Below, piece after piece: positions 16,755 to 25,344 of a DNA stretch of 64,000 nucleotides (within the stretch, counting starts at the first letter, position 1; the number at the start of each line of letters is the position of its first letter). Source of the stretch: an uncultured SAR116 cluster alpha proteobacterium (GTDB taxonomy: Bacteria > Pseudomonadota > Alphaproteobacteria > Puniceispirillales > Puniceispirillaceae); contig CACNQE010000001.1 in assembly GCA_902622515.1 (NCBI GenBank), positions 1 through 64,000 on the forward strand, in the 5' to 3' direction. Position numbers and translations under genes: made by a program. The notes below the pieces were generated by a model. The model searched no databases and was not told the DNA's origin. It saw nothing but the letters and a program-made list of their open reading frames with translations.

Positions 16755-17753
16755 TCAAATCCAGTTAGGTGAAGGTAGGTTTTTTGATTTTAAAAATTCT
16801 GGGTTCCAAACTTTAGACTGATAACGTTGCCCCGAATCACATAAAATAGTAATTATTGTATGACCTTTTCCTAGTTTTCTTGCAAGTTCAATTGCACCTG
16901 CAACATTTATTGCGCTTGAACCACCTAAATACAGTCCTTCCTGCGACATAAGATTGTATAATATTGGTAATGCAACCTCATCAGAAATTTGAAAGCAATA
17001 ATCTGGCTTAAAACCTTTAAGATTCTCTGTAATTCTTCCTTGACCTATACCTTCAGAAATAGAATTGCCAACAGACTTAAACTCACCATTTTGATAATAG
17101 TTGAATAATGCGCTACCAAGCGGGTCAGCTAAACCAATTGCTATATTTTCATTGCAGCTTTTTAAATATGAACCAACACCTGCAATAGTACCTCCAGAAC
17201 CAACTGCGCAAATAAAACCATCAATTTTACCTTTGGTCTGTTTCCATATTTCGGGGCCAGTGGAAGAAAAATGTCCATTTTTGTTTGCTGTATTATCAAA
17301 TTGATTTGCCCAAACTACATTTGAATTGGCTTTTTTTTGCATTTCCTGCGCCATAGATTGTGAAACGCGTATATAATTTCCAGGATCACGATATGGTAAT
17401 GCTGGTACGAGCTTTAAATCTGCCTTTGCAACTCTCAGGGCATCTCTCTTTTCTTGACTTTGGGTTTCTGGCATAACAATGATTGTTTTATAACCACGTG
17501 AATTGGCAGCAAGAGCAAGGCTAATGCCGGTATTGCCTGCAGTGCCCTCAATTATTGTTCCACCTTTAGATAATGTGCCATCTGCCTCTGCTGCCTCTAT
17601 TATAGCTTTAGCAGCCCTATCTTTAACAGAGCCTCCGGGATTCAGAAATTCTGCTTTGCCGTAGATGTCACATCCAGTGAACTCAGATGCAGCACGAAGT
17701 TTTACTAGTGGTGTATTACCAACTAAATCCAGAAAGCTTTCTGCAGTTGTCAT
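16755..17753 (-). CDS. Cysteine synthase-like PLP enzyme
   Basis: A fold-type II PLP enzyme of 332 residues. The Schiff-base Lys is K44 in NPGGSVKDRAA, the substrate loop is EGTAGNTGIS, the phosphate-cradle Gly loop is VGSGGTIAG, and the C-terminal motif is ITILCDSGQRY. It belongs to the O-acetylserine sulfhydrylase/cystathionine beta-synthase group, somewhat longer and more divergent than classical CysK. It may make or break cysteine-like thioether bonds. Co-transcribed with the mercaptopyruvate sulfurtransferase. Confidence 0.88.
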   Translation of the reverse strand: MTTAESFLDLVGNTPLVKLRAASEFTGCDIYGKAEFLNPGGSVKDRAAKAIIEAAEADGTLSKGGTIIEGTAGNTGISLALAANSRGYKTIIVMPETQSQEKRDALRVAKADLKLVPALPYRDPGNYIRVSQSMAQEMQKKANSNVVWANQFDNTANKNGHFSSTGPEIWKQTKGKIDGFICAVGSGGTIAGVGSYLKSCNENIAIGLADPLGSALFNYYQNGEFKSVGNSISEGIGQGRITENLKGFKPDYCFQISDEVALPILYNLMSQEGLYLGGSSAINVAGAIELARKLGKGHTIITILCDSGQRYQSKVWNPEFLKSKNLPSPNWI

Positions 17754-17888
17754 AATTAAAACTCATATTTCCAATTAAACCAATAAAATGTTAGATATGT
17801 TGTAACACTGGAATTTTATAAAGAAAATTAATTATATTTAATTCTAGAAAATTTATGCTTTTCGACTAAATACATCAGGGGAGGTGTT

Positions 17889-19637
17889 ATGGTTTATCAA
17901 CAAGCAAGAAACCTTCCATTTACTCTTTTTAAGAATATGGAAGTAGCGCCTTCGAATTTGTTGTTCTTTGATAAAAGGTCAGATGGATGGGTTGGGCAAA
18001 GTTGGGAAGAAGTTGCGCATAAAACTCACGATTTAGCCAAATTTCTCATTTCGATTGGTATAAAGTCAGATGACAAAGTAATGATATCGTCTGAAAATCG
18101 TTCAGAATGGGCTATCGCAAATATAGCTATAATGTCAATTGGCGCTGTCGCTGTTCCTGCATATACCACTCTTACTCAGTCTGATTATGAGTTTCTTATA
18201 CAACATAGTGAAACGCGTTGTATTTTTACATCATCAGGCAAACTTGCAGAAACATTACGTCTAGCTGCAAAAAAAGTAGGGAATGTAGAAGCCATAATTT
18301 ATTTTGATGAGATTCCAAAACTCAAAAAAAATGATAAAATACAGGAATTTATGCTTTCTAATGTGCCAACTATTCAAAATTTAGATAAAAAATTTCTCTC
18401 CTATATTAAAAAAATACCTCCTGAAAATGTTTGCTGTATTATATATACATCGGGCACAGCAGGCACACCAAAGGGTGTTATGCTTACTCACAAATCTGTT
18501 CAGGCAAATATTATGGCAGCCTCTGAATTGCTAGATGAAGGCAATTCTCTGAATGACGCAAGATTTTTATCTCTTCTACCATTATCACATTCTTACGAGC
18601 ACACAGTGGGGTTGCACCTCCCTTTATCTATAGGTGCGAATGTTTGGTTCTGCAGCAATGCCGAGAGATTTGCCCAAGACCTGCAGGAAGTGCAACCCAC
18701 TATTATGACAGCAGTCCCTCGGTTGTATGAAGTTTTGTTTAATAGAATAAATACTGGAGTTTCAGCAAAAGGGGGACTTTCTGAAATTCTTTTTAAAAAA
18801 GCAGTTCAGATTGGAACAGCAAAAATTTTTAAGAAGCATATAAGTTTTACTGATTACTTATTGGATAAATTATTAGATTCTCTCATTCGCAAAAAAATTT
18901 CTCAACGATTAGGTGGAAGATTAAAATTTTTTGTTTCGGGAGGCGCTGCCCTCAACCCAGATATTGGCAGATTTTTTTTAAGCTTAGGAGTGCAAATATT
19001 ACAAGGTTATGGACAGACTGAAGCGTCACCATTGATTTCTGCCAACCGGCCAAATTCGATACGAATAGAAACTGTTGGTCCACCTGTTAGAGGAGTAAAT
19101 ATTAAGTTATCTAAAAACTCAGAATTGCTTGTCAGGGGTAATTGCTTGATGAAAGGTTACTGGAAGGATGCAAAAGCTACTAAGGAAACATTAAAAGACG
19201 GATGGTTGCATACAGGAGATATTGCTAGTATTCATGACGATGGATTTATAGAGATAACTGGAAGAGTTAAAGAAATAATAGTCAATTCAGGTGGTGACAA
19301 CATTTCACCCTCGAGGGTTGAGTCTATACTTTGTTCTCAGCCTGAAATTGAAGCAGCTGTGGTAATTGGAGATAAAAGGCCGTGGCTATGCGGAATTATT
19401 AATACTACAGAACAGTTTAATGAAGAGTATGCTTCTATAACTGAAAAACAACAACGTATTAGTGAAATCATAAAAACTGTAAATAGTACCTTATCCCAAG
19501 CAGAAAAAATCAGAAAGTTTATTATAGCAGACGAGCCATTTACGGTATCAAATAAGATGTTAACACCCACCTTAAAAGTTAGGCGACATGAAATATACAA
19601 AAATTATAAAAAACAGATAGATAAACTGTATAATTAA
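17889..19637 (+). CDS. AMP-forming long-chain acyl-CoA ligase
   Basis: An ANL-superfamily ligase of 582 residues: P-loop IIYTSGTAGTPKGVMLTH, motif GYGQTEASP, GWLHTGD and hinge region ITGRVKEII. The insertion pattern and lengths match FadD15-type long-chain fatty acid CoA ligases, which activate fatty acids through an acyl-adenylate. A strong Shine-Dalgarno (AGGGGAGG) fixes ATG 17889. It is divergent from the sulfur operon and convergent with the GntR gene. Confidence 0.9.
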   Translation: MVYQQARNLPFTLFKNMEVAPSNLLFFDKRSDGWVGQSWEEVAHKTHDLAKFLISIGIKSDDKVMISSENRSEWAIANIAIMSIGAVAVPAYTTLTQSDYEFLIQHSETRCIFTSSGKLAETLRLAAKKVGNVEAIIYFDEIPKLKKNDKIQEFMLSNVPTIQNLDKKFLSYIKKIPPENVCCIIYTSGTAGTPKGVMLTHKSVQANIMAASELLDEGNSLNDARFLSLLPLSHSYEHTVGLHLPLSIGANVWFCSNAERFAQDLQEVQPTIMTAVPRLYEVLFNRINTGVSAKGGLSEILFKKAVQIGTAKIFKKHISFTDYLLDKLLDSLIRKKISQRLGGRLKFFVSGGAALNPDIGRFFLSLGVQILQGYGQTEASPLISANRPNSIRIETVGPPVRGVNIKLSKNSELLVRGNCLMKGYWKDAKATKETLKDGWLHTGDIASIHDDGFIEITGRVKEIIVNSGGDNISPSRVESILCSQPEIEAAVVIGDKRPWLCGIINTTEQFNEEYASITEKQQRISEIIKTVNSTLSQAEKIRKFIIADEPFTVSNKMLTPTLKVRRHEIYKNYKKQIDKLYN

Positions 19638-19665
19638 TAATTTAAGTTAGTATTCAAATTAATTT

Positions 19666-20301
19666 TTAAATAAATGGTCTATTATGATGAATATGATTAA
19701 TAATTTCATTTCTGGCTCTTGTGGCATCAAAAACTTTAAATGCCTCAATAATCTGATAATGAGAGTTTGCCATCTCTAATAAGTTTTTGTCTTGCCTATC
19801 TGCAATTAAAAAAGTTTTAATTTGAATATGTAAAGTTTGCCAAGTCTTTGATAATATTTCATTGCCGGCATTTTTGATAATAATTGAATGAAATTCGTGG
19901 TTTATAGAAGAAAATAACATAAGCTTGTCTCTGTTGGCGGCTTCAATCATTCTTTCAGCTGCTTCAATTAACTCATTCGAAATAGATATTTTTTTTTCAC
20001 AAACTATTTCACCCGCATATCCTTCAAGTTGTGCGCGAACATCATAGATATCAAAAAGTTCCTGATTACTAACTTTTCGAACTCTAGATCCTCGGTTAGG
20101 GAGCGTTTCTATCAAGCCAGTTGCTTCGAGCTCCCTTATTGCTTCTCTTACAGGAGCCTGACTTGTCTGCATTTGGTGAGCAATTTTCATTTCAATTAAG
20201 CGTTCGCCAGGCTCAAACTCACCATTTAATATTTTTGTAAGTATGTATTCTCTGACCTGAGCAGATAGCGTTCCGCTATTTTTTTTTGCTATTGCTTCCA
20301 T
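19666..20301 (-). CDS. GntR-family regulator, FCD subgroup
   Basis: An N-terminal winged helix (VREYILTKILNGEFEPGERL, then APVREAIRELEATGLI and PNRGSRV) is followed by an all-helical FCD ligand domain starting near residue 72 (QELFDIYDVRAQLEGYAG). Metal-ligand-type His residues are visible in NHEFHSII and NSHYQII. FCD regulators sense small organic acids and usually control neighbouring catabolic genes. The likely targets are the hydrolase and hydratase genes from 20.4 kb onward. Confidence 0.88.
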   Translation of the reverse strand: MEAIAKKNSGTLSAQVREYILTKILNGEFEPGERLIEMKIAHQMQTSQAPVREAIRELEATGLIETLPNRGSRVRKVSNQELFDIYDVRAQLEGYAGEIVCEKKISISNELIEAAERMIEAANRDKLMLFSSINHEFHSIIIKNAGNEILSKTWQTLHIQIKTFLIADRQDKNLLEMANSHYQIIEAFKVFDATRARNEIINHIHHNRPFI

Positions 20302-20417
20302 TGCATTAAATTTTTACTCCGTATTGACCATTTTTAATGTCGGTTTTTCACAGATATATAATTGAGTATGACTTAATCAGGCCAAATATCAAGTGGGTTA
20401 AGTAATTAGACAAAATT

Positions 20418-21305
20418 TCAATCATCTGGTGTCCATAGAATATTTGAGGTTATTGAACGTCTATCCCTCATTTGCCATCTTCCAACATCTACGCGCGCTA
20501 AAAAATCTCCTAACATCTGATTAAAAAGAGCAGGTTCTTCAAGATTAATTAAATGACCAGACCTTGGGAGAAGAACAAGAGCTGATGAATGAATGTTGCG
20601 CTTCATAAAAAGTGCTACATCAAGGCATGGATCATCTTCGTCCCCATTTATTATAAACGTAGGTACGGTAAGATTTTGCATCTGGTTAACAAAATCATAT
20701 AAGGATGGTCTTTTTCCTTGCACAGCACGCATTGTGTTTGCAGACCCAATAGTCGAGTGTTCTTTTAATTGATTTGCAAATATTTTCCAGCCATAAGGGT
20801 CTTTGTTTGCAAACTGAACTCGTGTAGGTCCTATAGCATAAATCTCGGCAAACTTTTCCATAGTATCTGCTTCAATCCGATTTGCAACTTGTTTTGTCTC
20901 TTCAGAAAATTGCTTATGTACGTCAGGATGAGCGCCATATCCCGCACCAGCAATAGTTAAAGATATTGCACGATTGGGGTAATTAAATCCAAAATGAAGC
21001 GCGGCGAACCCACCCATTGACAAGCCGACAATATGTGCTTTTTCAATTTGTAGTTCATCAAGTAAATCTAATATATCATCGGTAGCTCTTATCTGCCCAT
21101 AAGATTTATCATCTTTTGGTACATCTGACGGAGGATAGCCTCTAGCGTTAAATGCAATAACCCTGTAATTTTTGGCAAAATGTCGAATTTGAGGTTCCCA
21201 ACTTCTTATATCTCCGCCAAACTCATGTGCAAAAACTATTGGAATACCGCTACCAGCTTCTTCAAAATGCAATTTAAAATCGTCACTGGTTGTAATTAAT
21301 GGCAT
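20418..21305 (-). CDS. Alpha/beta-fold hydrolase
   Basis: A complete alpha/beta hydrolase: oxyanion region AHEFGGDIRSW, nucleophile elbow GLSMGG (S96), acid in INGDEDDPC and catalytic His in RSGHLINLEEP. It resembles 3-oxoadipate enol-lactonase-like and other C-C or ester hydrolases. The frame extends 11 codons upstream, but ATG 21305 has AAGGA at correct spacing. It is divergent from the fused hydratase gene across a 235-bp promoter region and is a paralogue of 27043-27843. Confidence 0.85.
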   Translation of the reverse strand: MPLITTSDDFKLHFEEAGSGIPIVFAHEFGGDIRSWEPQIRHFAKNYRVIAFNARGYPPSDVPKDDKSYGQIRATDDILDLLDELQIEKAHIVGLSMGGFAALHFGFNYPNRAISLTIAGAGYGAHPDVHKQFSEETKQVANRIEADTMEKFAEIYAIGPTRVQFANKDPYGWKIFANQLKEHSTIGSANTMRAVQGKRPSLYDFVNQMQNLTVPTFIINGDEDDPCLDVALFMKRNIHSSALVLLPRSGHLINLEEPALFNQMLGDFLARVDVGRWQMRDRRSITSNILWTPDD

Positions 21306-21470
21306 GTTATGTTCCTTAATTGTTGAGTCTGATAGCAATCTTCAATAATCTAATTTTTTTGATTGAATATATCTTAACCTTATGCAGAGAAATTATGTCA
21401 ATTATTTTGATTTATGATATTAGATTTTCTTTATCTAATTAATAGAAGGCATAACGAATTTGTCTCATAC

Positions 21471-21499
21471 TTGACCGAGTTACTTATTTATATTTAACT
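21471..21499 (+). promoter_or_regulatory. Possible promoter of the first fused hydratase gene
   Basis: ACTTGACC at 21469-21476 gives a good -35 (TTGACC). The hexamer 17 bp on (TTAACT, 21494-21499) is a weak -10. The same TTGACC box lies at nearly the same distance (70 versus 74 bp) upstream of the paralogous gene at 24289, where the -10 is better, so the element was probably duplicated with the gene. Confidence 0.35.
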
Positions 21500-21540
21500 C
21501 ATCATTATAGTTGTTTTGATATTATGTCTGAATTTGTACA

Positions 21541-22533
21541 ATGGTAAATGATTTTCTAAAAATGGGTCCGCATGATGTAGGTGGAGAGGTATCGCATTCT
21601 ATAGATACACATGACCATGGAATGAGCTACTGGGAAAAGTTCTCTAACGGACTTAGAATGGCGTTAACCTCTACAAAAATAATAACACTGGATGAATTAC
21701 GTTTGACTGCTGAGTCTTTTGGTCAAAAATATTTTGAAATGGAATATTTTCACAGAAATGCTCGAGCCTTGGTTGAAATATGTTTCCAAAGGGATTTGTT
21801 TACTGAGGCAGAATTTTTAGAAGAACTAAGTCGTCAGAAAAAAATATTTGAAGTACCAATTATTAACTTACCCAATAAGAAACAGATCACACATCTTCAT
21901 GATGGGGTTGAACATACGCATAGCCAATCTGATTTCCAAGAAGATGAAACGGGGGAAGGCCCACCTGAATTTTATTTTGATATGCTTGCAGTCGCATCTA
22001 TTTTGCAGAAAAAAAATGTTATTTCTGCGCAAGATATTCAATCTAGAATAGAAAAATTTGATACTGTGTTTCCGTTTCGCGGAATATCTGTAGTTGCTAG
22101 AGCATGGGTTGATTCAAATTTTAGGGAACATTTATTAGCTGATGCAAAGACTGCGATAAAGGAAATAGGAATTCAACTTGAGTCCTTTGCGGATATTATT
22201 TGCTTTGCTCAATCTGATAGAGTTCATCATATAGTAGTTTGTACATTATGCTCGTGCTATCCTAGAACACTATTAGGAATGCCTCCAACATGGTATAAAT
22301 CACGAACTTATAGGTCTAGAGTTGTTCATGAACCGAGAGCAGTATTAGAGGAATTTGGAACAAAAATTCCAAGTAATAAAGAAGTTAAAGTTCATGACTC
22401 AAATGCAGATATGAGATATCTAATTCTACCGCAAAGGCCGAAGGGCACAGAAGGGTGGAATGAAAAGGAGCTAACCCAACTTATTTCACGAGATCATTTA
22501 GTAGGTGTCAGGATCCCAGAAGATGTCATATAG
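21541..22533 (+). CDS. Fused cobalt nitrile hydratase/thiocyanate hydrolase protein (beta-N + alpha)
   Basis: Residues 8-100 (MGPHDVGGE, HDHGMSYWEKFSNGL) match the N-terminal half of a nitrile hydratase beta subunit, equivalent to thiocyanate hydrolase beta. Residues about 135-325 match the catalytic alpha (SCNase gamma) subunit, with the metal claw VCTLCSC at 233-239; Thr235 marks the cobalt type, whose Cys are oxidised to sulfinic and sulfenic acids. WYKSRTYRSRVVHEPR, RYLILP and GTEGW are also alpha-type. A His-rich linker (HLHDGVEHTHSQSD, 118-131) joins the halves. These subunits are normally separate genes. The enzyme would add water to a nitrile or to thiocyanate. The next gene supplies the missing beta C-terminal part. 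Confidence 0.85.
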   Translation: MVNDFLKMGPHDVGGEVSHSIDTHDHGMSYWEKFSNGLRMALTSTKIITLDELRLTAESFGQKYFEMEYFHRNARALVEICFQRDLFTEAEFLEELSRQKKIFEVPIINLPNKKQITHLHDGVEHTHSQSDFQEDETGEGPPEFYFDMLAVASILQKKNVISAQDIQSRIEKFDTVFPFRGISVVARAWVDSNFREHLLADAKTAIKEIGIQLESFADIICFAQSDRVHHIVVCTLCSCYPRTLLGMPPTWYKSRTYRSRVVHEPRAVLEEFGTKIPSNKEVKVHDSNADMRYLILPQRPKGTEGWNEKELTQLISRDHLVGVRIPEDVI

Positions 22534-22834
22534 TAATAGCGTTGAACCAAACCCTAAATTTAAAACAAATGATAAGATTATGATTTCAAGAAGGGGTTCT
22601 AAAGGGCATTGCAGAACCCCTGCTTATATTAGAGGAAAAATAGGTCTAATCGAACGTCATTGTGGTAATTTCCGAAATCCGGAACAGTTGGCAGAAAATA
22701 TACAGAATGCTGATATTATACCTCTATATAGATGTGTATTTAAACAACATCACATTTGGGATAATTATAATGGTCCGAAATCTGATACGCTTGAGCTTGA
22801 GGTTTATGAGCACTGGATAGAAAAAACCTCTTAA
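22523..22834 (+). CDS. Nitrile hydratase beta C-terminal (SCNase alpha-like) subunit
   Basis: This small protein has the SH3-like beta-barrel of the hydratase beta C-terminus: GHCRTPAYIRGKIGLIERHCG, then NPEQLAEN, PLYRCVF and YEHWIE. The GHCRTP form and the separate gene recall thiocyanate hydrolase alpha and other split-beta hydratases. ATG 22523 overlaps the fused gene by 11 bp, so translation is coupled and the two products should assemble. An in-frame GTG lies six codons upstream. Only the first of the two fused genes has such a partner. Confidence 0.82.
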   Translation: MSYSNSVEPNPKFKTNDKIMISRRGSKGHCRTPAYIRGKIGLIERHCGNFRNPEQLAENIQNADIIPLYRCVFKQHHIWDNYNGPKSDTLELEVYEHWIEKTS

Positions 22835-22850
22835 AAAATAGAAAAATACC

Positions 22851-24194
22851 TTAATTTCTTGTGCTTATCGGTAGTTTTCCAAAGAAGTTTTTCATTTTAT
22901 TTTCTATTTCATTACAATAACTTAGTAATTGTTTATCTTTATTTTGTGGTCCAATAACTTGTATTCCTACTGGTAGACCATTAGACCCAAGAAAATATGG
23001 AAGATTTACGCAGGGTACATACATTAATGTCCAAAGATGATTAAAACTATATTTTGGGATTTCCATTAGTTCCTTAGGAGCCTCACCAATTGCACTTGGT
23101 GAAATAATAACGTCAATCTCTTTAAAAATTTTTTTAAGAATAGATCTTGTATATACAGCTTCTTCTAATGCTTCTTGATAATCTTCAAAGGTAATATCTT
23201 CTAAAAATTTAATGGCCCATTTAAACCAAGGGTTAAATAAATCAAAATGATCTTTTATTTCTTGTTTATGTGCTTCTCGTAACTCCCAAGAATAAATCAC
23301 TTGAAAAGAACGTTCCATTACTTTGTCAAATTCTGGTGGAAGATTGATTTCTTCTAAAATACAATCTGTTGTCTCAAGAGATACAATTGATTTATTTATA
23401 GCAATTTTAGTATCCATACTAGCTGCATGCCAATTTGATGTTTTACAAATTCCAATTTTAATTGGGGGCTTTATACTTATAAAATTATTGGAGTTTAAGT
23501 CATTGGTAATCACTTGTCTTAATAACTCTATATCTTCTAAGCTCCGTGCAAAGTGTCCAACCGTATCAATCGAGGGTTTCAAATGCTTAATGCCAGCCCC
23601 CGTTATATGTCCAAAACTTCCCTTATAACCAAAAACTCCGCAAAGAGATGCAGGTCTTATAATCGAACCACCCGTTTGAGTTCCATTAGAAATTGGAACC
23701 ATATAATCAGCAACACTGGCCGCTGAACCCATAGAAGAAACTCCTGGTGTACGGTTTAGAGCATGCGGATTTAAGGTAGGGCCAGGGAAGGGACCTGCAA
23801 ACTCAGAGGTAATTGTTTTTCCCAGAAATATCACACCTGCATTCCTTAAAATTTTTATCACTTCTGTATCTTCTTGAGGCTGAAAATCTGGATAAATAGC
23901 GGTTCCGTATTCTGTAGGCATATCCTTGGTATCAAAATTATCTTTAATCGCCATTGGAATTCCGGATAAAGGTGATAAAGTTTTTACCTGATTTAAATTA
24001 TTTAACTGTTGCTGAATTTTACTTTCATTAATGTATTTCCATGCTTTAACCTCAGGGTTTCTTAATTTTATTCTTTTTAAACAATCTCTAATAATATCTG
24101 AAGGCTGACACTGGGCCTCAGAGAGTAATGATGCCAATTCTGTAGCGGTGAAGTGATTTAAAGTTCTGTTCAGGTTTGGGGACATATTTAACAA
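22851..24194 (-). CDS. Amidase-signature family hydrolase
   Basis: A 447-residue amidase with the Ser-cisSer-Lys triad: K84 in PMAIKDNFDT, the cis-Ser in PGVSSMGSAAS (153-154) and nucleophile S177 in QTGGSIIRPAS. The usual PGGSSGGS has become PGVSSMGS, a modest deviation. Amidases turn amides, the product of nitrile hydratase, into acids plus ammonia, so its place between the two hydratase genes fits a nitrile-to-acid route. It is transcribed opposite to both, converging with the beta-C gene and diverging from the second fused gene. Confidence 0.88.
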   Translation of the reverse strand: MLNMSPNLNRTLNHFTATELASLLSEAQCQPSDIIRDCLKRIKLRNPEVKAWKYINESKIQQQLNNLNQVKTLSPLSGIPMAIKDNFDTKDMPTEYGTAIYPDFQPQEDTEVIKILRNAGVIFLGKTITSEFAGPFPGPTLNPHALNRTPGVSSMGSAASVADYMVPISNGTQTGGSIIRPASLCGVFGYKGSFGHITGAGIKHLKPSIDTVGHFARSLEDIELLRQVITNDLNSNNFISIKPPIKIGICKTSNWHAASMDTKIAINKSIVSLETTDCILEEINLPPEFDKVMERSFQVIYSWELREAHKQEIKDHFDLFNPWFKWAIKFLEDITFEDYQEALEEAVYTRSILKKIFKEIDVIISPSAIGEAPKELMEIPKYSFNHLWTLMYVPCVNLPYFLGSNGLPVGIQVIGPQNKDKQLLSYCNEIENKMKNFFGKLPISTRN

Positions 24195-24214
24195 AATTTT
24201 GATTTTCTAATAAC

Positions 24215-24243
24215 TTGACCAAATATCTTTATTATAATGTAAT
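24215..24243 (+). promoter_or_regulatory. Sigma70-type promoter of the second fused hydratase gene
   Basis: TTGACC (24215-24220), a 17-bp spacer and TGTAAT (24238-24243), 45 bp before ATG 24289. A comparable TTGACC lies 70 bp upstream of the first fused gene. Confidence 0.45.
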
Positions 24244-24288
24244 TAATAACTTTAAAATAGTATAGCTTGCACTTTATAAAGAAAATTA

Positions 24289-25290
24289 ATGAAAAAAATA
24301 ATGTCGAAAAATAAACTAAAAATGGGTCCTCATGATGTTGGTGGAGAATTTGATTATAAAATAGATACTCATGACCATGGTATGACTTATTGGGAAAAAT
24401 TTTCAAATGGCTTGGTCTTATGTGTGCCGGAAACAGGGTTGATAAAACTCGATGAATTAAGAAAAACTGCAGAATCATTCGGTGATGATTATTTTAAAAT
24501 GGATTATTTTAAGAGAGTTGGATTATCGCTTGTTGAGTTATGTATTCAAAGAAAAATATTTAATAGGAAAGAATTGGTAAACGAAAAGAAAATTGCCAAA
24601 AAAAATTTTGAAGTACCTATTCTTGATCTACCCGACCCAAAATTGATTACACACCTTCATGATGGTATAGAACACAAACATAAACAATCTGACTTTCAGG
24701 AGGATGAATACGGAGAGGGACCTCCGGAATATTATTTTGATATGTTAGCAACTGCCCAGATACTTCATAGTAAAAATATTATCTCGATAGAGGATATACA
24801 GAAAAAAATAGATAATTTTGAAAGAACATACCCAGCAAGAGGGATTTCAGTTGTAACGAAAGCTTGGACAGATTCTGCTTTTAGGGCAGCACTTATAAAT
24901 GATGCAAAATCAGCAATAATTAATATGGGCATTCATCTAGAGTCATTTGCTGATATTATTTGTTTTGCCCATGATAGTAGAACACACCATGTCGTTGTTT
25001 GTACACTATGCTCTTGTTACCCTAGAACATTACTCGGTATGCCTCCTTCCTGGTATAAATCACGAAGCTACCGATCACGAGTTGTCCATGAACCTCGCAG
25101 AGTTCTTGAAGAATTTGGAACTATTATTCCTAAAAATAAAGAGGTTAAGGTTCATGACTCTAATGCGGATATGCGTTATTTGGTTTTACCAGAACGGCCT
25201 TCGGGAACGGAAAACTGGGACGAAGAAGAATTATCTAAATTAATTTCTAGAGACCATCTGGTTGGTATAAGAGTGCCAAATTTAAAGTAA
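24289..25290 (+). CDS. Second fused cobalt nitrile hydratase-like protein (beta-N + alpha)
   Basis: A paralogue of 21541-22533, about two thirds identical by eye and higher in the catalytic half. It has beta-type MGPHDVGGE and HDHGMTYWEKFSNG, the linker HLHDGIEHKHKQSDFQED (123-140), then the alpha part with cobalt claw VCTLCSC at 237-243. Unlike the first copy it has no beta C-terminal gene beside it: the next gene is a convergent MBL-fold protein. It could share the subunit at 22523, act without it, or serve in metal delivery, as free activators of this fold do. Start: ATG 24289, or ATG four codons in. Confidence 0.83.
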   Translation: MKKIMSKNKLKMGPHDVGGEFDYKIDTHDHGMTYWEKFSNGLVLCVPETGLIKLDELRKTAESFGDDYFKMDYFKRVGLSLVELCIQRKIFNRKELVNEKKIAKKNFEVPILDLPDPKLITHLHDGIEHKHKQSDFQEDEYGEGPPEYYFDMLATAQILHSKNIISIEDIQKKIDNFERTYPARGISVVTKAWTDSAFRAALINDAKSAIINMGIHLESFADIICFAHDSRTHHVVVCTLCSCYPRTLLGMPPSWYKSRSYRSRVVHEPRRVLEEFGTIIPKNKEVKVHDSNADMRYLVLPERPSGTENWDEEELSKLISRDHLVGIRVPNLK

Positions 25291-25344
25291 AACCAAAATT
25301 AATAAATTAGTTCTTACTTAAAAAACACTCTACTAGTTATTGTA

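Noticed and set aside
24188-24478. 96-codon minus-strand frame over the promoter and start of the second fused hydratase
   Set aside because: No ribosome site or motif; it overlaps the well-supported hydratase start and its promoter.
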